A stretch of DNA of 12,770 nt, taken from positions 1-12,770 of the forward strand of contig CABUHP010000028.1 of NCBI GenBank assembly GCA_902491415.1. Direction: 5' to 3'. A program made the position numbers and the translations under genes. The DNA comes from an uncultured Collinsella sp. GTDB taxonomy: Bacteria > Actinomycetota > Coriobacteriia > Coriobacteriales > Coriobacteriaceae. Below the pieces are notes generated by a model. That model was not told where the DNA came from and ran no database searches. It saw only the letters and a program-made list of their open reading frames with translations. Shown here piece after piece: positions 1 through 6,815 of the stretch (within the stretch, counting starts at the first letter, position 1; each line of letters begins with the position of its first letter).

Positions 1-579
1 TAGGCTCCTCACCCATGCCAGACGCTCGCGAATCTCATCCTCACTCGCGGCGTCTGCCGCGCTAAAGAACGCGAAGTCAACGTAGGGAGCAATCTGCTCG
101 TAGTACTCGTCGGTCGAATCGTCCGAGAAGTCAAACGAAACCGTGATGCCCGCGGCCTTCAACTTGGGAAGTTCACGCTCGGTAAAGCAATAGTTGCCCG
201 AGTGGACTACGTCGAACTGCTTCACGTACGCAAGGTCAAAGCGATCGAGCACATAGCGCGCATCACCACGGATGCCGCCCTCATTGGAGCCAAGGAAAAC
301 ACGGTCGCCGTTAACGACGGTCACGCGTGCCGCACCGTTCTCGCCGATGAGCTGCTTGCACTTGGCAAGCTCAACGTCCTCATCCTCAAGACTCGCAATC
401 ACATGCTCAGCAGCAGCGTCATTACCAAAGATGCCCATATACGCGGAGCGCGCGGCGCCGCACTTCTTGGCATACACGGCAAAGTTCACCGCATTGCCAC
501 CCGGATACATTGTGTGGATATGCTCGTAGCAGTCGACGACGTTGTCGCCAAACCCCAGTGCGCTCACGTTAAATGCCAT
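1..579 (-). CDS. frlD: PfkB-family sugar kinase, FrlD-like (fructoselysine 6-kinase type), partial
   Basis: Predicted cytoplasmic ATP-dependent kinase of the ribokinase/PfkB family. The closest relative I recognise is FrlD, which phosphorylates fructoselysine at C6 so that a deglycase can release glucose 6-phosphate and lysine. I translated 193 codons from the ATG at 579; the frame is open to the window edge, so about 70 C-terminal residues, including the GAGD catalytic motif, lie outside. Visible family marks are the N-terminal GDNVVD (residues 11-16), the substrate-binding PGGNAVNFAVY (26-36), NGDRVF (90-95) and FDFSD (149-153) followed by VDFAFFSA, all as in FrlD. The start has an AGGGG-type ribosome binding site. 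It lies 62 nt downstream of the HAD hydrolase on the same strand, probably co-transcribed. Kinase family is near certain; fructoselysine specificity is inferred from the motif match, and no frl deglycase gene is visible here. Confidence 0.82.
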   Translation of the reverse strand, partial: MAFNVSALGFGDNVVDCYEHIHTMYPGGNAVNFAVYAKKCGAARSAYMGIFGNDAAAEHVIASLEDEDVELAKCKQLIGENGAARVTVVNGDRVFLGSNEGGIRGDARYVLDRFDLAYVKQFDVVHSGNYCFTERELPKLKAAGITVSFDFSDDSTDEYYEQIAPYVDFAFFSAADAASEDEIRERLAWVRSL

Positions 580-641
580 GACGCCGCCCCTCTCTCTTAT
601 GCCAACGGAACCACTGTTGTGACAGCAGTACCGCCCAGAAT

Positions 642-1301
642 CTACGCGAGTTCCAGCAGCTCCGGCAGCTGGTCGATAATCTTGTCCGCGGCATCCTGGC
701 TAAAGCCAAAGCGCTCCTCGCGCTTGGCAATAACCGTCAGGCCGGCTCGCTTACCCGCGGTAATGCCCGGAACGGAATCCTCAACGCAGCAGCAGCGATT
801 CGCGGGCAGCCCCAGCAGGTCTAGCGCATGCAGGTAGATGTCGGGCTCGGGTTTGCTCTCCTTAAACTGCTCGCCGCTCACCACATACTCAAAGGCATCC
901 GACAGCCCGCATGCGTTGAGCACTTCCTCGATGCTAACCATGGGAGACGAGCTGGCAAGCGCCACGCGAACGCCACGGCGCGGCAGCTCTCGAATCGTAT
1001 CCACGGCGCCTGGGTTAATCAAAGCCTGATAGTCGCGCGGACGCTCATGCGCCCACTCGTCCCAACGGGCCAACGCTTCCTCGCCAGTGAAGTGCCCCTT
1101 ACCGGCGCGCTCAAACCAATCGACCAGCATATGCAGGAAGAACTGATGCGAGGTACCGACCTGCCCATTCAACTCCTCTTGAGTCAGATTAAGCCCAAGC
1201 TCCTTGGCAAACGCGGCAGTCTCGCCCAGGTAGTAATACTCGGTATCGACAATGACGCCGTCCATGTCAAAGATAACGGCGTCGAACGGAAATGCGGACA
1301 C
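642..1301 (-). CDS. HAD-superfamily hydrolase, beta-phosphoglucomutase-like
   Basis: Cytoplasmic HAD phosphatase or phosphomutase of subfamily IA, 219 residues, the usual size. Motif I is FDMDGVIVDTE with nucleophile Asp12 and acid/base Asp14; motif II is Ser117 in ALASSSP; motif III is Lys150 in ESKPEPDIY; motif IV is Glu174-Asp175 in VEDSVPG. A helical cap lies at about residues 20-95. The long frame reaches further upstream (ATG at 1349), but I chose the GTG at 1301 because an AGGGAGGG ribosome binding site sits just before it and the HAD fold starts right after it; the extra 16 codons cross a hairpin. The gene lies between the Cof-type phosphatase and the FrlD-like kinase, so a sugar phosphate is the likely substrate. 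The exact substrate cannot be read from the sequence. Confidence 0.88.
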   Translation of the reverse strand: MSAFPFDAVIFDMDGVIVDTEYYYLGETAAFAKELGLNLTQEELNGQVGTSHQFFLHMLVDWFERAGKGHFTGEEALARWDEWAHERPRDYQALINPGAVDTIRELPRRGVRVALASSSPMVSIEEVLNACGLSDAFEYVVSGEQFKESKPEPDIYLHALDLLGLPANRCCCVEDSVPGITAGKRAGLTVIAKREERFGFSQDAADKIIDQLPELLELA

Positions 1302-1316
1302 GGCACCCTCCCTAAC

Positions 1317-1342
1317 AAAAGGACGCCCGCAAGCAGGCGCCC
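1317..1342 (-). terminator. Hairpin plus T-run between two HAD genes
   Basis: On the minus strand, GGGCGCCTGC, a two-base loop, then GCGGGCGTCC form a GC-rich stem (1321-1342, with wobble pairs), followed by TTTT (1317-1320). It lies 24 nt after the Cof-type hydrolase stop and ends about 16 nt before the next gene's start. It looks like a weak intrinsic terminator or attenuator separating the two genes. The T-run is short, so read-through is plausible. Confidence 0.45.
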
Positions 1343-1365
1343 GAGCCATGCATTAATCGGCGATT

Positions 1366-2208
1366 CTAACCCAGCAGCTTATCCAGCATCACCGCAATGC
1401 CATCTTCGTTGTTATCGGCGGTCACCATCTGGGCTACCGCCTTAACCTCATCGACTGCGTTGCCCATGGCAACACCGGTGCCGGCCCACTCAATCATGGA
1501 CTTGTCGTTCTGGCCGTCACCAAACGATACGACCTCGCTGGCATCGATACCGAGCTTGGGCAGGGCGCCCTCGAGCGCGCGGGCCTTGTCGATACCAGGC
1601 GCCGTGTACTCAAAGTACCAGTCGGCCGTAAACATACCCGAAAGCGTCTGCCTAAAGGGCGTATACATCTCCTCGTAATGCGCCTGCAGGTAGGCCGGAT
1701 CGCCCGCCGTCAGCAGCTTGTCCACGGGATAAGCGTCCGCGACCTCATGCAAGCTCTCGACCTCGCGGATCTTAAGGTCGCACGCATCGCGCTCGTATTT
1801 GACGATGTTTTTCTGCGAGCCATCCGGCAGCGTAATCATGCAGCGATACGAATCCTCGACATGCAGATCGCGACCGAGCGAAATCATAGGGATCACGTCG
1901 AAATTGCGCAGATGATCAATCAGACGGTGCAGCTCGTCAGCCGGCATGGCCTGGTCAAAAAGGACCTCATCGGTCTGAGCGTCGACCACATGCGCACCAT
2001 TAAAGGCAACTAGCAGACCGTCATGGTTTTGAAGGTCGAGCTCCTGCGCCAAGGCGTGCAGCCCCCATGCGGGACGGCCCGAAGCCAAGATGAGTTTAAT
2101 GCCCGACTCCTGCGCCGCGAGCAGCTTCTCGCGCGTACGCGGGCTGATGACCTTTTGGTCGTTGGTGAGCGTACCGTCGATATCCATTGCGATGGCTTTG
2201 ATAGCCAT
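1366..2208 (-). CDS. Cof-type HAD-IIB family phosphatase
   Basis: Cytoplasmic phosphatase of the Cof/YidA type, typically acting on small sugar phosphates. The protein is 280 residues, standard for the family. Motif I is MDIDGTLTN with Asp9 and Asp11; motif II is LILASGRP; motif IV is FGDGQND (GDGQND at 230-235) followed by the usual VAMGNA. The C2-type cap occupies the middle, about residues 85-200. I chose the ATG at 2208 because it follows GGGGAGG at good spacing and the catalytic DxD then falls at residue 9; the frame upstream of it is open for 80 codons but has no homology or ribosome binding site. It follows deoC after a 149-nt gap and precedes the other HAD gene by 64 nt. The substrate is not determinable. 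Confidence 0.9.
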   Translation of the reverse strand: MAIKAIAMDIDGTLTNDQKVISPRTREKLLAAQESGIKLILASGRPAWGLHALAQELDLQNHDGLLVAFNGAHVVDAQTDEVLFDQAMPADELHRLIDHLRNFDVIPMISLGRDLHVEDSYRCMITLPDGSQKNIVKYERDACDLKIREVESLHEVADAYPVDKLLTAGDPAYLQAHYEEMYTPFRQTLSGMFTADWYFEYTAPGIDKARALEGALPKLGIDASEVVSFGDGQNDKSMIEWAGTGVAMGNAVDEVKAVAQMVTADNNEDGIAVMLDKLLG

Positions 2209-2357
2209 ATATGCCTCCCCGTCATTGAACAACCTTGTCTGAGCCATCATACAGAACACCCACGGCGACTCTGTCTGCAACGGGAAAAATGTCATATTGT
2301 CCCAAACATGAACGGTGCGTGGTCGTGAAGCTTTATCGCTCAGGTCAAATACGTCTG

Positions 2358-3032
2358 CTAGCGACGCTCCTCCGTCGGTGCACCCTCGACGATCGCGATG
2401 CCCGCCGATGCACCCAACGCGCTGGCGCCGGCCTCGATGAATGCGCAAGCCTCTTCGTAATTATGGATACCGCCCGCCGCCTTAATTGCCACGGCATCGC
2501 CGAGCACCTCGTGCATCAGCCGCACGTCTTCGAGCTTAGCGCCGCCAAAGCTTCTACCGGTCGATGTCTTAAGGAATCCCGGCTTAGCCTCCAGCGCAAT
2601 CTCGCATACACGGCGCTTGGCGGCATCGTCGCCGTCCAGCTTGCACATCTCGACGATCACCTTGTCAGTGATGCCATGCGCGCGACAAAAATCAGCAATG
2701 GCAGTCATCTCGCGCTCGATGGCATCAAAATCGCGGTTCTCGACCGACTCCTGATTCAAAACGTAGTCAATCTCGGTAAAGCCGCACACAGCGTATTCCT
2801 CAAACCTCGCAAGCTTCTCCTCAAGCGTCATAGTGCCCTGGGGAAAGTCGATAGCGCCGGCAAGAATGATGTCAGAGCCCTCGAGCATGGCGCGACCCGT
2901 CTCGTACTCCTGCAGGTTCGCAAATACACAACGGAAGTTGTACTTTAACGCCTTCTCGACATACTGCTCAAACGTGTCCTCGGGGGCATCGATATAGTCG
3001 ATGTATTTGTTGATGGGTTTGGCAAGCGTCAT
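2358..3032 (-). CDS. deoC: Deoxyribose-phosphate aldolase
   Basis: Cytoplasmic class I aldolase that reversibly splits 2-deoxyribose 5-phosphate into glyceraldehyde 3-phosphate and acetaldehyde, the last step of deoxynucleoside breakdown. The protein has 224 residues, the usual size. The Schiff-base lysine is Lys155 in FLKTSTGR, the second active-site lysine is Lys184 in IKAAGGI, and Asp89 in EIDYVLN corresponds to the family's proton-relay aspartate. The start at 3032 has a strong AAGGAGG site 6 nt upstream. It is the first gene of a minus-strand run of four sugar-phosphate genes; the 220 nt before it hold its presumed promoter. No other deo genes are in the window, so it is separate from any complete deo operon. 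Confidence 0.95.
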   Translation of the reverse strand: MTLAKPINKYIDYIDAPEDTFEQYVEKALKYNFRCVFANLQEYETGRAMLEGSDIILAGAIDFPQGTMTLEEKLARFEEYAVCGFTEIDYVLNQESVENRDFDAIEREMTAIADFCRAHGITDKVIVEMCKLDGDDAAKRRVCEIALEAKPGFLKTSTGRSFGGAKLEDVRLMHEVLGDAVAIKAAGGIHNYEEACAFIEAGASALGASAGIAIVEGAPTEERR

Positions 3033-3152
3033 GCTGGGCCTCCTTGTTCAGGGCTGGCAACCGATTCGTGGCTTCACGCGAAAAACTACGTTCAATGTAC
3101 GCCCGGCATGCAAGGACAGCGTCCGCATTCCGACAAGTGGTATGAAATTAGC

Positions 3153-3171
3153 CGTAAACGTATAATTTACG
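3153..3171. promoter_or_regulatory. AT-rich inverted repeat upstream of deoC (possible operator)
   Basis: The 220 bases between deoC and the orphan pgi terminator contain no convincing gene. The one notable element is CGTAAA-N7-TTTACG at 3153-3171, an AT-rich palindrome about 120 nt before the deoC start. It could be a repressor site for deoC, but I could not place a good -35/-10 pair beside it, so this is a weak call. Confidence 0.25.
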
Positions 3172-3250
3172 AACAGCGAATGGCACCGCACGCGGATGCC
3201 GACAGCAAGACATCCCCCCCTCAATACACCCTCATGCCCATTTAAATAGC

Positions 3251-3284
3251 AAGGGCCCCGTATCTGTTGGGATACGGGCCCCTT
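3251..3284 (-). terminator. Orphan copy of the pgi terminator hairpin
   Basis: Near-perfect inverted repeat: GGGCCCCGTATC and GATACGGGCCCC around a six-base loop, one mismatch, extended by AA/TT. It closely matches the hairpin behind the real pgi gene at 6751-6783 and sits at almost the same distance from the pgi-like tail (32 versus 34 nt). Read on the minus strand it is followed by a weak T-rich stretch (TTGCTATTT). It is part of the duplicated pgi end rather than the terminator of any gene now present, although it may still insulate deoC. Confidence 0.7.
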
Positions 3285-3313
3285 TCGGCCGTGACCTATC
3301 TCAGCAACAAAGA

Positions 3314-3346
3314 CTACTTGCGGTGAGCGCGGTAGAACTCGATCGC
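3314..3346 (-). pseudogene. Orphan 3' tail of pgi (duplicated gene end)
   Basis: On the minus strand these bases read IEFYRAHRK and a TAG stop, identical at protein level to the last nine residues of the pgi product at 6816-8510. Over 30 nt of tail there are only two differences (GCT/GCG and CAC/CAT), both synonymous. Upstream of it the frame meets a TAA within six codons and homology stops, so this is a fragment, not a gene. The matching terminator follows at 3251-3284. The synonymous-only differences suggest the tail came from a functional but slightly different pgi allele. Best read as one boundary of an element integrated at the pgi 3' end; a simple local duplication is the alternative. 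Confidence 0.78.
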
Positions 3347-3347
3347 A

Positions 3348-3805
3348 CCATCTTATCCGAGCCGGGGCACGTTCGCACAGCGCGCGCATGACGGTTGCAA
3401 AACCACCCCATTTGAAACAAAGGCAAAAAAGTACTTGCAAAGACGCGTTCCGACATATAAGTTGATAAAAGACCGCCGTTGCGGTTTTAAGTAGATCGAG
3501 CATATGAAGTTTGAGTTTTAGCGTGTAAGAGAAGGAAGATCGGCAAAGTACAACCCCAAACGCAATGACAACTTAATGAGGTAACTGCCACATGTGAGGC
3601 ACCCAGGGCATTGCTGTCTCGATTTTGAGCACGATGCCTTCCGCCTTGCATGGGCCGTTCCATCCCGCCCCTGCAGCAACTGCCTCACGGGCTCATTGAA
3701 AACCGCATAGCACCCCAACGTCAGCACATCACCCACGGCAAGCACATCACTCACGACAACCAACACATCAACAAACAGCACGAACATCAACCGATTGGAG
3801 AAGCT
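3348..3805. other. Non-coding leader region upstream of the accessory cassette
   Basis: This stretch of about 450 nt has no credible gene and is visibly more A-rich than its surroundings. A possible promoter is TTGCAA (3435-3440), 15 nt, TATAAG (3456-3461); the spacing is short. An 8-bp inverted pair GTGAGGCA/TGCCTCAC lies at 3594-3601 and 3681-3688. The last 80 nt are rich in C and A and carry imperfect repeats of AGCACATCAC. An in-frame extension of the next gene reaches back to 3650 and would be rich in histidine, but it lacks a ribosome binding site and I regard it as untranslated leader. Confidence 0.4.
3722..3790 (+). repeat. C/A-rich imperfect tandem repeats in the leader
   Basis: Units resembling AGCACATCACNCACG recur at about 3723 and 3741, with degenerate CAACACATCAA and CGAACATCAA copies at about 3761 and 3781. 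The period is roughly 18-20 nt. The run ends just before the GGAG ribosome binding site of the 296-residue gene. It could be an unstructured translation-enhancing leader or a protein-binding array; the function is unknown. Confidence 0.4.
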
Positions 3806-4696
3806 ATGACAAACCGCCACGCTGAAGACGGCGATAAGAAAAGCATTCTGGATGCCCGCATTGAGCGAGCATATGCAAACGAATATGACGCCGCCTTTGC
3901 CGCCGCGACCATCAAGAACTACGCGTCGCTACCGCTCGCGACGATCTTGGCCGACCGCCCTCAACTGCTGAAGCGCTGCACAAAGATCATGGGCGACCCC
4001 GACATTCGCAAGCTGACAGACCCCTATGCCCCAAAACGCGATAAAGATTCGTACGTTCTTACCGTAGGCTGCCTAGCCCATATGCTTACGGCGCTCGACA
4101 CGAAACTCAAGCTCGAATGGGAACCCGACGAGCGTCATGAACTCGAAAGCAAGCGGAACACCCTGCGCACCGCACTGTTCCTTCCGTTGGACGGCTTCAA
4201 GCGCTGCAACGTCGAGCTCAATACACAGGCGCGGCAAAAGCCCGGGACCACGGGGCAGAAAACTCCAAGACCCCATGCGGCCATCGTCGACCGCAACCGA
4301 TATAACCGCATGACCGCGCACTTTTCTGCCGAGGGAGCAGCCATAAGGACGCTGATCGACCTGCTGTGCCTCCTGAGCATCAACGAACTATTTGAGGGCT
4401 ATCTCGCCCTTGTTCCCGCGACGGCACCCAAGTCGGTAGCAAAGATCATCGAGACCTGCAGACGCCAGTTTGAGCGCCATCGCAATAGCAGCGAGATGAA
4501 CGCCAGCATCGCGCAGTACTACGCGGCTCATTACAAAAATGACGGATGTGCCCCTATCGAGCATCAGCTGCGGCTCGCCTACACCACGCCCGTCGCAACG
4601 CTCCATCGCTTTGGAGCCCTTGGCGCTTGCGAGCCGCACGAACAGGCAGCCTGCCCCACAACCGAGCTCGATCTCAGGCTCGGACGAACCCTGTAG
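3806..4696 (+). CDS. Uncharacterised 296-residue protein, first gene of the accessory cassette
   Basis: I do not recognise this protein. It is 296 residues, soluble, strongly charged, with no signal peptide or convincing membrane segment. The N-terminal two thirds looks helical with many Lys/Arg/Asp/Glu residues (for example around EWEPDERHELESKRN). A basic, proline/glycine-containing stretch (ARQKPGTTGQKTPRP) separates it from a second helical part holding a leucine-rich patch (RTLIDLLCLLSINELFEGYL). The ATG at 3806 was chosen because GGAG lies 5 nt upstream; the frame is open further back to 3650 but has no ribosome binding site. A ClpP-like protease gene follows after 63 nt, with a small GCCCGC/GCGGGC hairpin in the gap. 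The linkage suggests it is a partner, adaptor or substrate of the next two proteins, which is inference only. Confidence 0.75.
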   Translation: MTNRHAEDGDKKSILDARIERAYANEYDAAFAAATIKNYASLPLATILADRPQLLKRCTKIMGDPDIRKLTDPYAPKRDKDSYVLTVGCLAHMLTALDTKLKLEWEPDERHELESKRNTLRTALFLPLDGFKRCNVELNTQARQKPGTTGQKTPRPHAAIVDRNRYNRMTAHFSAEGAAIRTLIDLLCLLSINELFEGYLALVPATAPKSVAKIIETCRRQFERHRNSSEMNASIAQYYAAHYKNDGCAPIEHQLRLAYTTPVATLHRFGALGACEPHEQAACPTTELDLRLGRTL

Positions 4697-4759
4697 CCCG
4701 CCAGCCCCTCCGCGGGCAACAATCCTATTCCACAACACAACCAACAGAAAGGAGTCCTC

Positions 4760-5377
4760 ATGGACACCAATCATTCCCCCATCATCAGCCCCCTCACCAT
4801 GCGTGAATCCGCCCGAGGTATCACGCTCACCAGCATTTACGATGAGATGCTCGCCCGTCGCGAGCTCTCCGTCATGGGAAACATCGAAACCCCGATGGCC
4901 CACGACCTATGCCAGCAGATCCGCCTGCTCGATGCCACCGACCCCAGCCGCCCCATCACCATATTTGTCGCCAGCGCCGGCGGAAGCGTGCGATCTGGTC
5001 TTGCGATCTATGACGCCATGCGCCTCGCATCGTGCCCCATCCGCACCGTCTGCCTGGAATTCGCCGCGTCCATGGGCGCCGTGATCTTTATGGGCGGCGA
5101 CGATCGCCGTATGGCGCCCCATGCAGAGCTCATGATTCACGACCCGCTGATCCCCCAGGGGGCAGGCGGCTCGGCACTTGCGCTGCAGGAAACCAGTCGG
5201 CGTCTCATGCAGACCCGCAAGACCCTCACGCAAATCCTCTCGGACCGCAGCGGCCTCACGCCCAAGCGCATCCAGTCCCTCACTGCAAAAGACACCTACC
5301 TTTCGGCCGAGCGCGCCGTCGAGCTCGGCTTTGCCCACGAAATCCTCTCGACCACCAAGGAGGTCGCCCATGTCTAA
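4760..5377 (+). CDS. ClpP-like serine protease, accessory type
   Basis: Self-compartmentalising Clp-type peptidase fold, 205 residues, close to the usual ClpP length. The full catalytic triad is present: Ser104 in AASMGA, His127 in LMIHDPL and Asp178 in AKDTYLSAERAVELG. The oxyanion region reads ASAGGSV (residues 71-77) where housekeeping ClpP has SPGG, and the GQAASMGA of housekeeping ClpP is EFAASMGA here. The N-terminus lacks the usual ClpP loop sequence. It is therefore a divergent, probably mobile-element ClpP rather than the cell's main one; phage head-maturation proteases are another related group, but no capsid genes are near. AAAGGAG precedes the ATG at good spacing. Its stop overlaps the next gene by 8 nt, implying translational coupling with the VirD4/TraG-like ATPase. 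Confidence 0.88.
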   Translation: MDTNHSPIISPLTMRESARGITLTSIYDEMLARRELSVMGNIETPMAHDLCQQIRLLDATDPSRPITIFVASAGGSVRSGLAIYDAMRLASCPIRTVCLEFAASMGAVIFMGGDDRRMAPHAELMIHDPLIPQGAGGSALALQETSRRLMQTRKTLTQILSDRSGLTPKRIQSLTAKDTYLSAERAVELGFAHEILSTTKEVAHV

Positions 5378-6674
5378 CCTCGCCAGCCGCCTCGCCGCAT
5401 CTGAGTCTGCATCGTCCACCATCCTCGCCAAGGATCGAACGCTTTCCTGCGACACTCGCCAAACGGGACTCAACAACAACGCACTTGTGATCGGCCCCTC
5501 GGGAGCCGGCAAGACCCGAAACGTCCTCAAGCCCAACCTGCTGCAAATGAACGCAAGCTACATCGTGCTCGACACCAAAGGCACGCTCTGTCGCGAAGTG
5601 GGACCCGTGCTGGCAGCCCACGGTTACCGCGTGCAATGCCTCAACTTCGCCGACCTCAACACCGTCCCGGCCCTTGCGCCCGGCATCGAGCGCTGCGGCT
5701 ACAACCCCCTGAGGCACATTCGCCGCAAGGCGGACGGCAGGCCCAACCAGCAGGACATCCTCTCGGTGGCAAAGGCCATCTGCCCCATCGAGGACAACAA
5801 CCAGCCTTTTTGGGATCATGCGGCGGCAAACCTGCTGTCGTGTCTTATCGCCTACGTCACCGAACAGCTACCCGCCGACGAGCAGACGATCAGCTCGGTC
5901 ATCAAGCTGATCGAGCACCTGCAGGACGGTGCCACGGGTCGATTGTTTGACGACCTGATCACGACCGACCCCCAAAGCTATGCCCTCTCGCTATGGCGGC
6001 GCTACGCCATTACGCAAAATGCCGAGCGCATGCACGCGAGCATCGTCGGCATCCTTGCCGAAAAGGTCATGTGTCTGGGATTCGACGGTGCGGCACAGCT
6101 CTATCGTGAGTGCCATCAGGTGAACTTCGCTTCCATGGGACACACCCCCTGCGTCCTGTTTGTAACCGTGAGCGATATTGACCGCAATCTCGATCCGCTG
6201 ACCGGCCTCTTTATTTCGCAGGCGTTTATGGGCCTCATTCGCGAAGCCGATAGGCAGCCCGACGGCAGCCTGCCCGTGCCCGTGCGCTTTATGCTCGATG
6301 ACTTCGCAAATCTGCAGATCCCCCAGATCGACAACGTGCTCTCGATTATCCGAAGCCGCAACATCTGGGCAACGCTGCTGCTGCAGTCGACCAACCAGCT
6401 CGATGCGCTCTATGGCGAGGCACGCGCACGCTCCATCATGGGCAACTGCGACACGCATCTGGTGCTGGCGTTCCAGGATCCCGAGAGTGCCCGGGTGTTT
6501 TCCGACCGCGCCGACGCGCTGCCCAGCACGCTCATGGCGACGCCGATCGATCGCTCGTGGCTCTTTGTGCGCGGTCGCACTCCCGAACAGGTCGAGCGCT
6601 TTAGGCTCGAAGACCATCCGCTCTACGGGGAGCTGCCCGAGGCGCAGCGAGACCATGCGGAGGCCGAGATCTAG
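5370..6674 (+). CDS. VirD4/TraG-like P-loop ATPase (type IV coupling protein-like), short soluble form
   Basis: P-loop ATPase of the VirD4/TraG (TraD/HerA-related) group, 434 residues. Walker A is IGPSGAGKTRN (GPSGAGKT at 42-49), followed by IVLDTKG as in coupling proteins. Walker B is RFMLDDFANL (Asp310-Asp311), where the family normally has DEFAN. The family motif QSTNQLDALYG follows at 339-349. Coupling proteins usually carry two N-terminal membrane helices and are about 550-650 residues; here the protein starts only 40 residues before Walker A and has no membrane segment. The ATG at 5370 follows AAGGAGG; the frame is open further upstream but only inside the protease gene. No relaxase, VirB4 or other transfer gene is present, so a conjugation role is doubtful. 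It may be a mobilisation remnant or a motor working with the coupled ClpP-like protease. Confidence 0.88.
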   Translation: MSNLASRLAASESASSTILAKDRTLSCDTRQTGLNNNALVIGPSGAGKTRNVLKPNLLQMNASYIVLDTKGTLCREVGPVLAAHGYRVQCLNFADLNTVPALAPGIERCGYNPLRHIRRKADGRPNQQDILSVAKAICPIEDNNQPFWDHAAANLLSCLIAYVTEQLPADEQTISSVIKLIEHLQDGATGRLFDDLITTDPQSYALSLWRRYAITQNAERMHASIVGILAEKVMCLGFDGAAQLYRECHQVNFASMGHTPCVLFVTVSDIDRNLDPLTGLFISQAFMGLIREADRQPDGSLPVPVRFMLDDFANLQIPQIDNVLSIIRSRNIWATLLLQSTNQLDALYGEARARSIMGNCDTHLVLAFQDPESARVFSDRADALPSTLMATPIDRSWLFVRGRTPEQVERFRLEDHPLYGELPEAQRDHAEAEI

Positions 6675-6750
6675 GCGCAGGGTTCTCGCGGCGCGCGGCG
6701 CCCCAGCGATGTTCCACAAAGGCCGTGCGCCCCGGGACTACGGCAAAGCA

Positions 6751-6783
6751 AAGGGGCCCGCATCCGATAGGATACGGGCCCCT
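6751..6783 (-). terminator. Intrinsic terminator of pgi
   Basis: Inverted repeat GGGGCCCGCATCC / GGATACGGGCCCC with a four-base loop. The single imperfection becomes a G-U pair only in the minus-strand RNA, and there the stem is followed by TTTGCTTTG, so it serves pgi, 34 nt after its stop. It lies between the convergent ends of pgi and the VirD4/TraG-like gene and may work for both. Confidence 0.8.
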
Positions 6784-6815
6784 GACTATAAGGCGCGATG
6801 CGTTAACAGCAGCGA

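Noticed and set aside
600..640. Small inverted repeat ACTGTTGT/ACAGCAGT between the HAD and FrlD-like genes
   Set aside because: The stem is short with no T-run; too weak to call a terminator or operator.
2235..2948. Plus-strand frame opposite deoC
   Set aside because: Antisense shadow of a clear DeoC coding sequence with active-site lysines on the minus strand.
3048..3503. Open minus-strand frame of 151 codons across the deoC upstream region
   Set aside because: It runs through the orphan terminator hairpin and out of frame with the pgi tail, has no ribosome binding site and shows no family pattern.
3722..3790. Possible CRISPR array in the repeated leader
   Set aside because: Repeat units are short, imperfect and adjacent with no unique spacers, and no cas gene is present.
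3650..3805. Histidine-rich N-terminal extension of the 296-residue protein
   Set aside because: It comes from the repeated leader, lacks a ribosome binding site, and a good one exists at the ATG at 3806.
3518..3820. Minus-strand frame with a hydrophobic, valine-rich start resembling a membrane peptide
   Set aside because: The hydrophobic run is the complement of the C/A-rich leader repeats, and the frame overlaps the start of the 296-residue gene. Not credible as a gene.
3806..4696. Integrase or relaxase role for the 296-residue protein
   Set aside because: I found no R-HxxR-Y recombinase pattern, serine-recombinase motif or HUH histidine motif in it.
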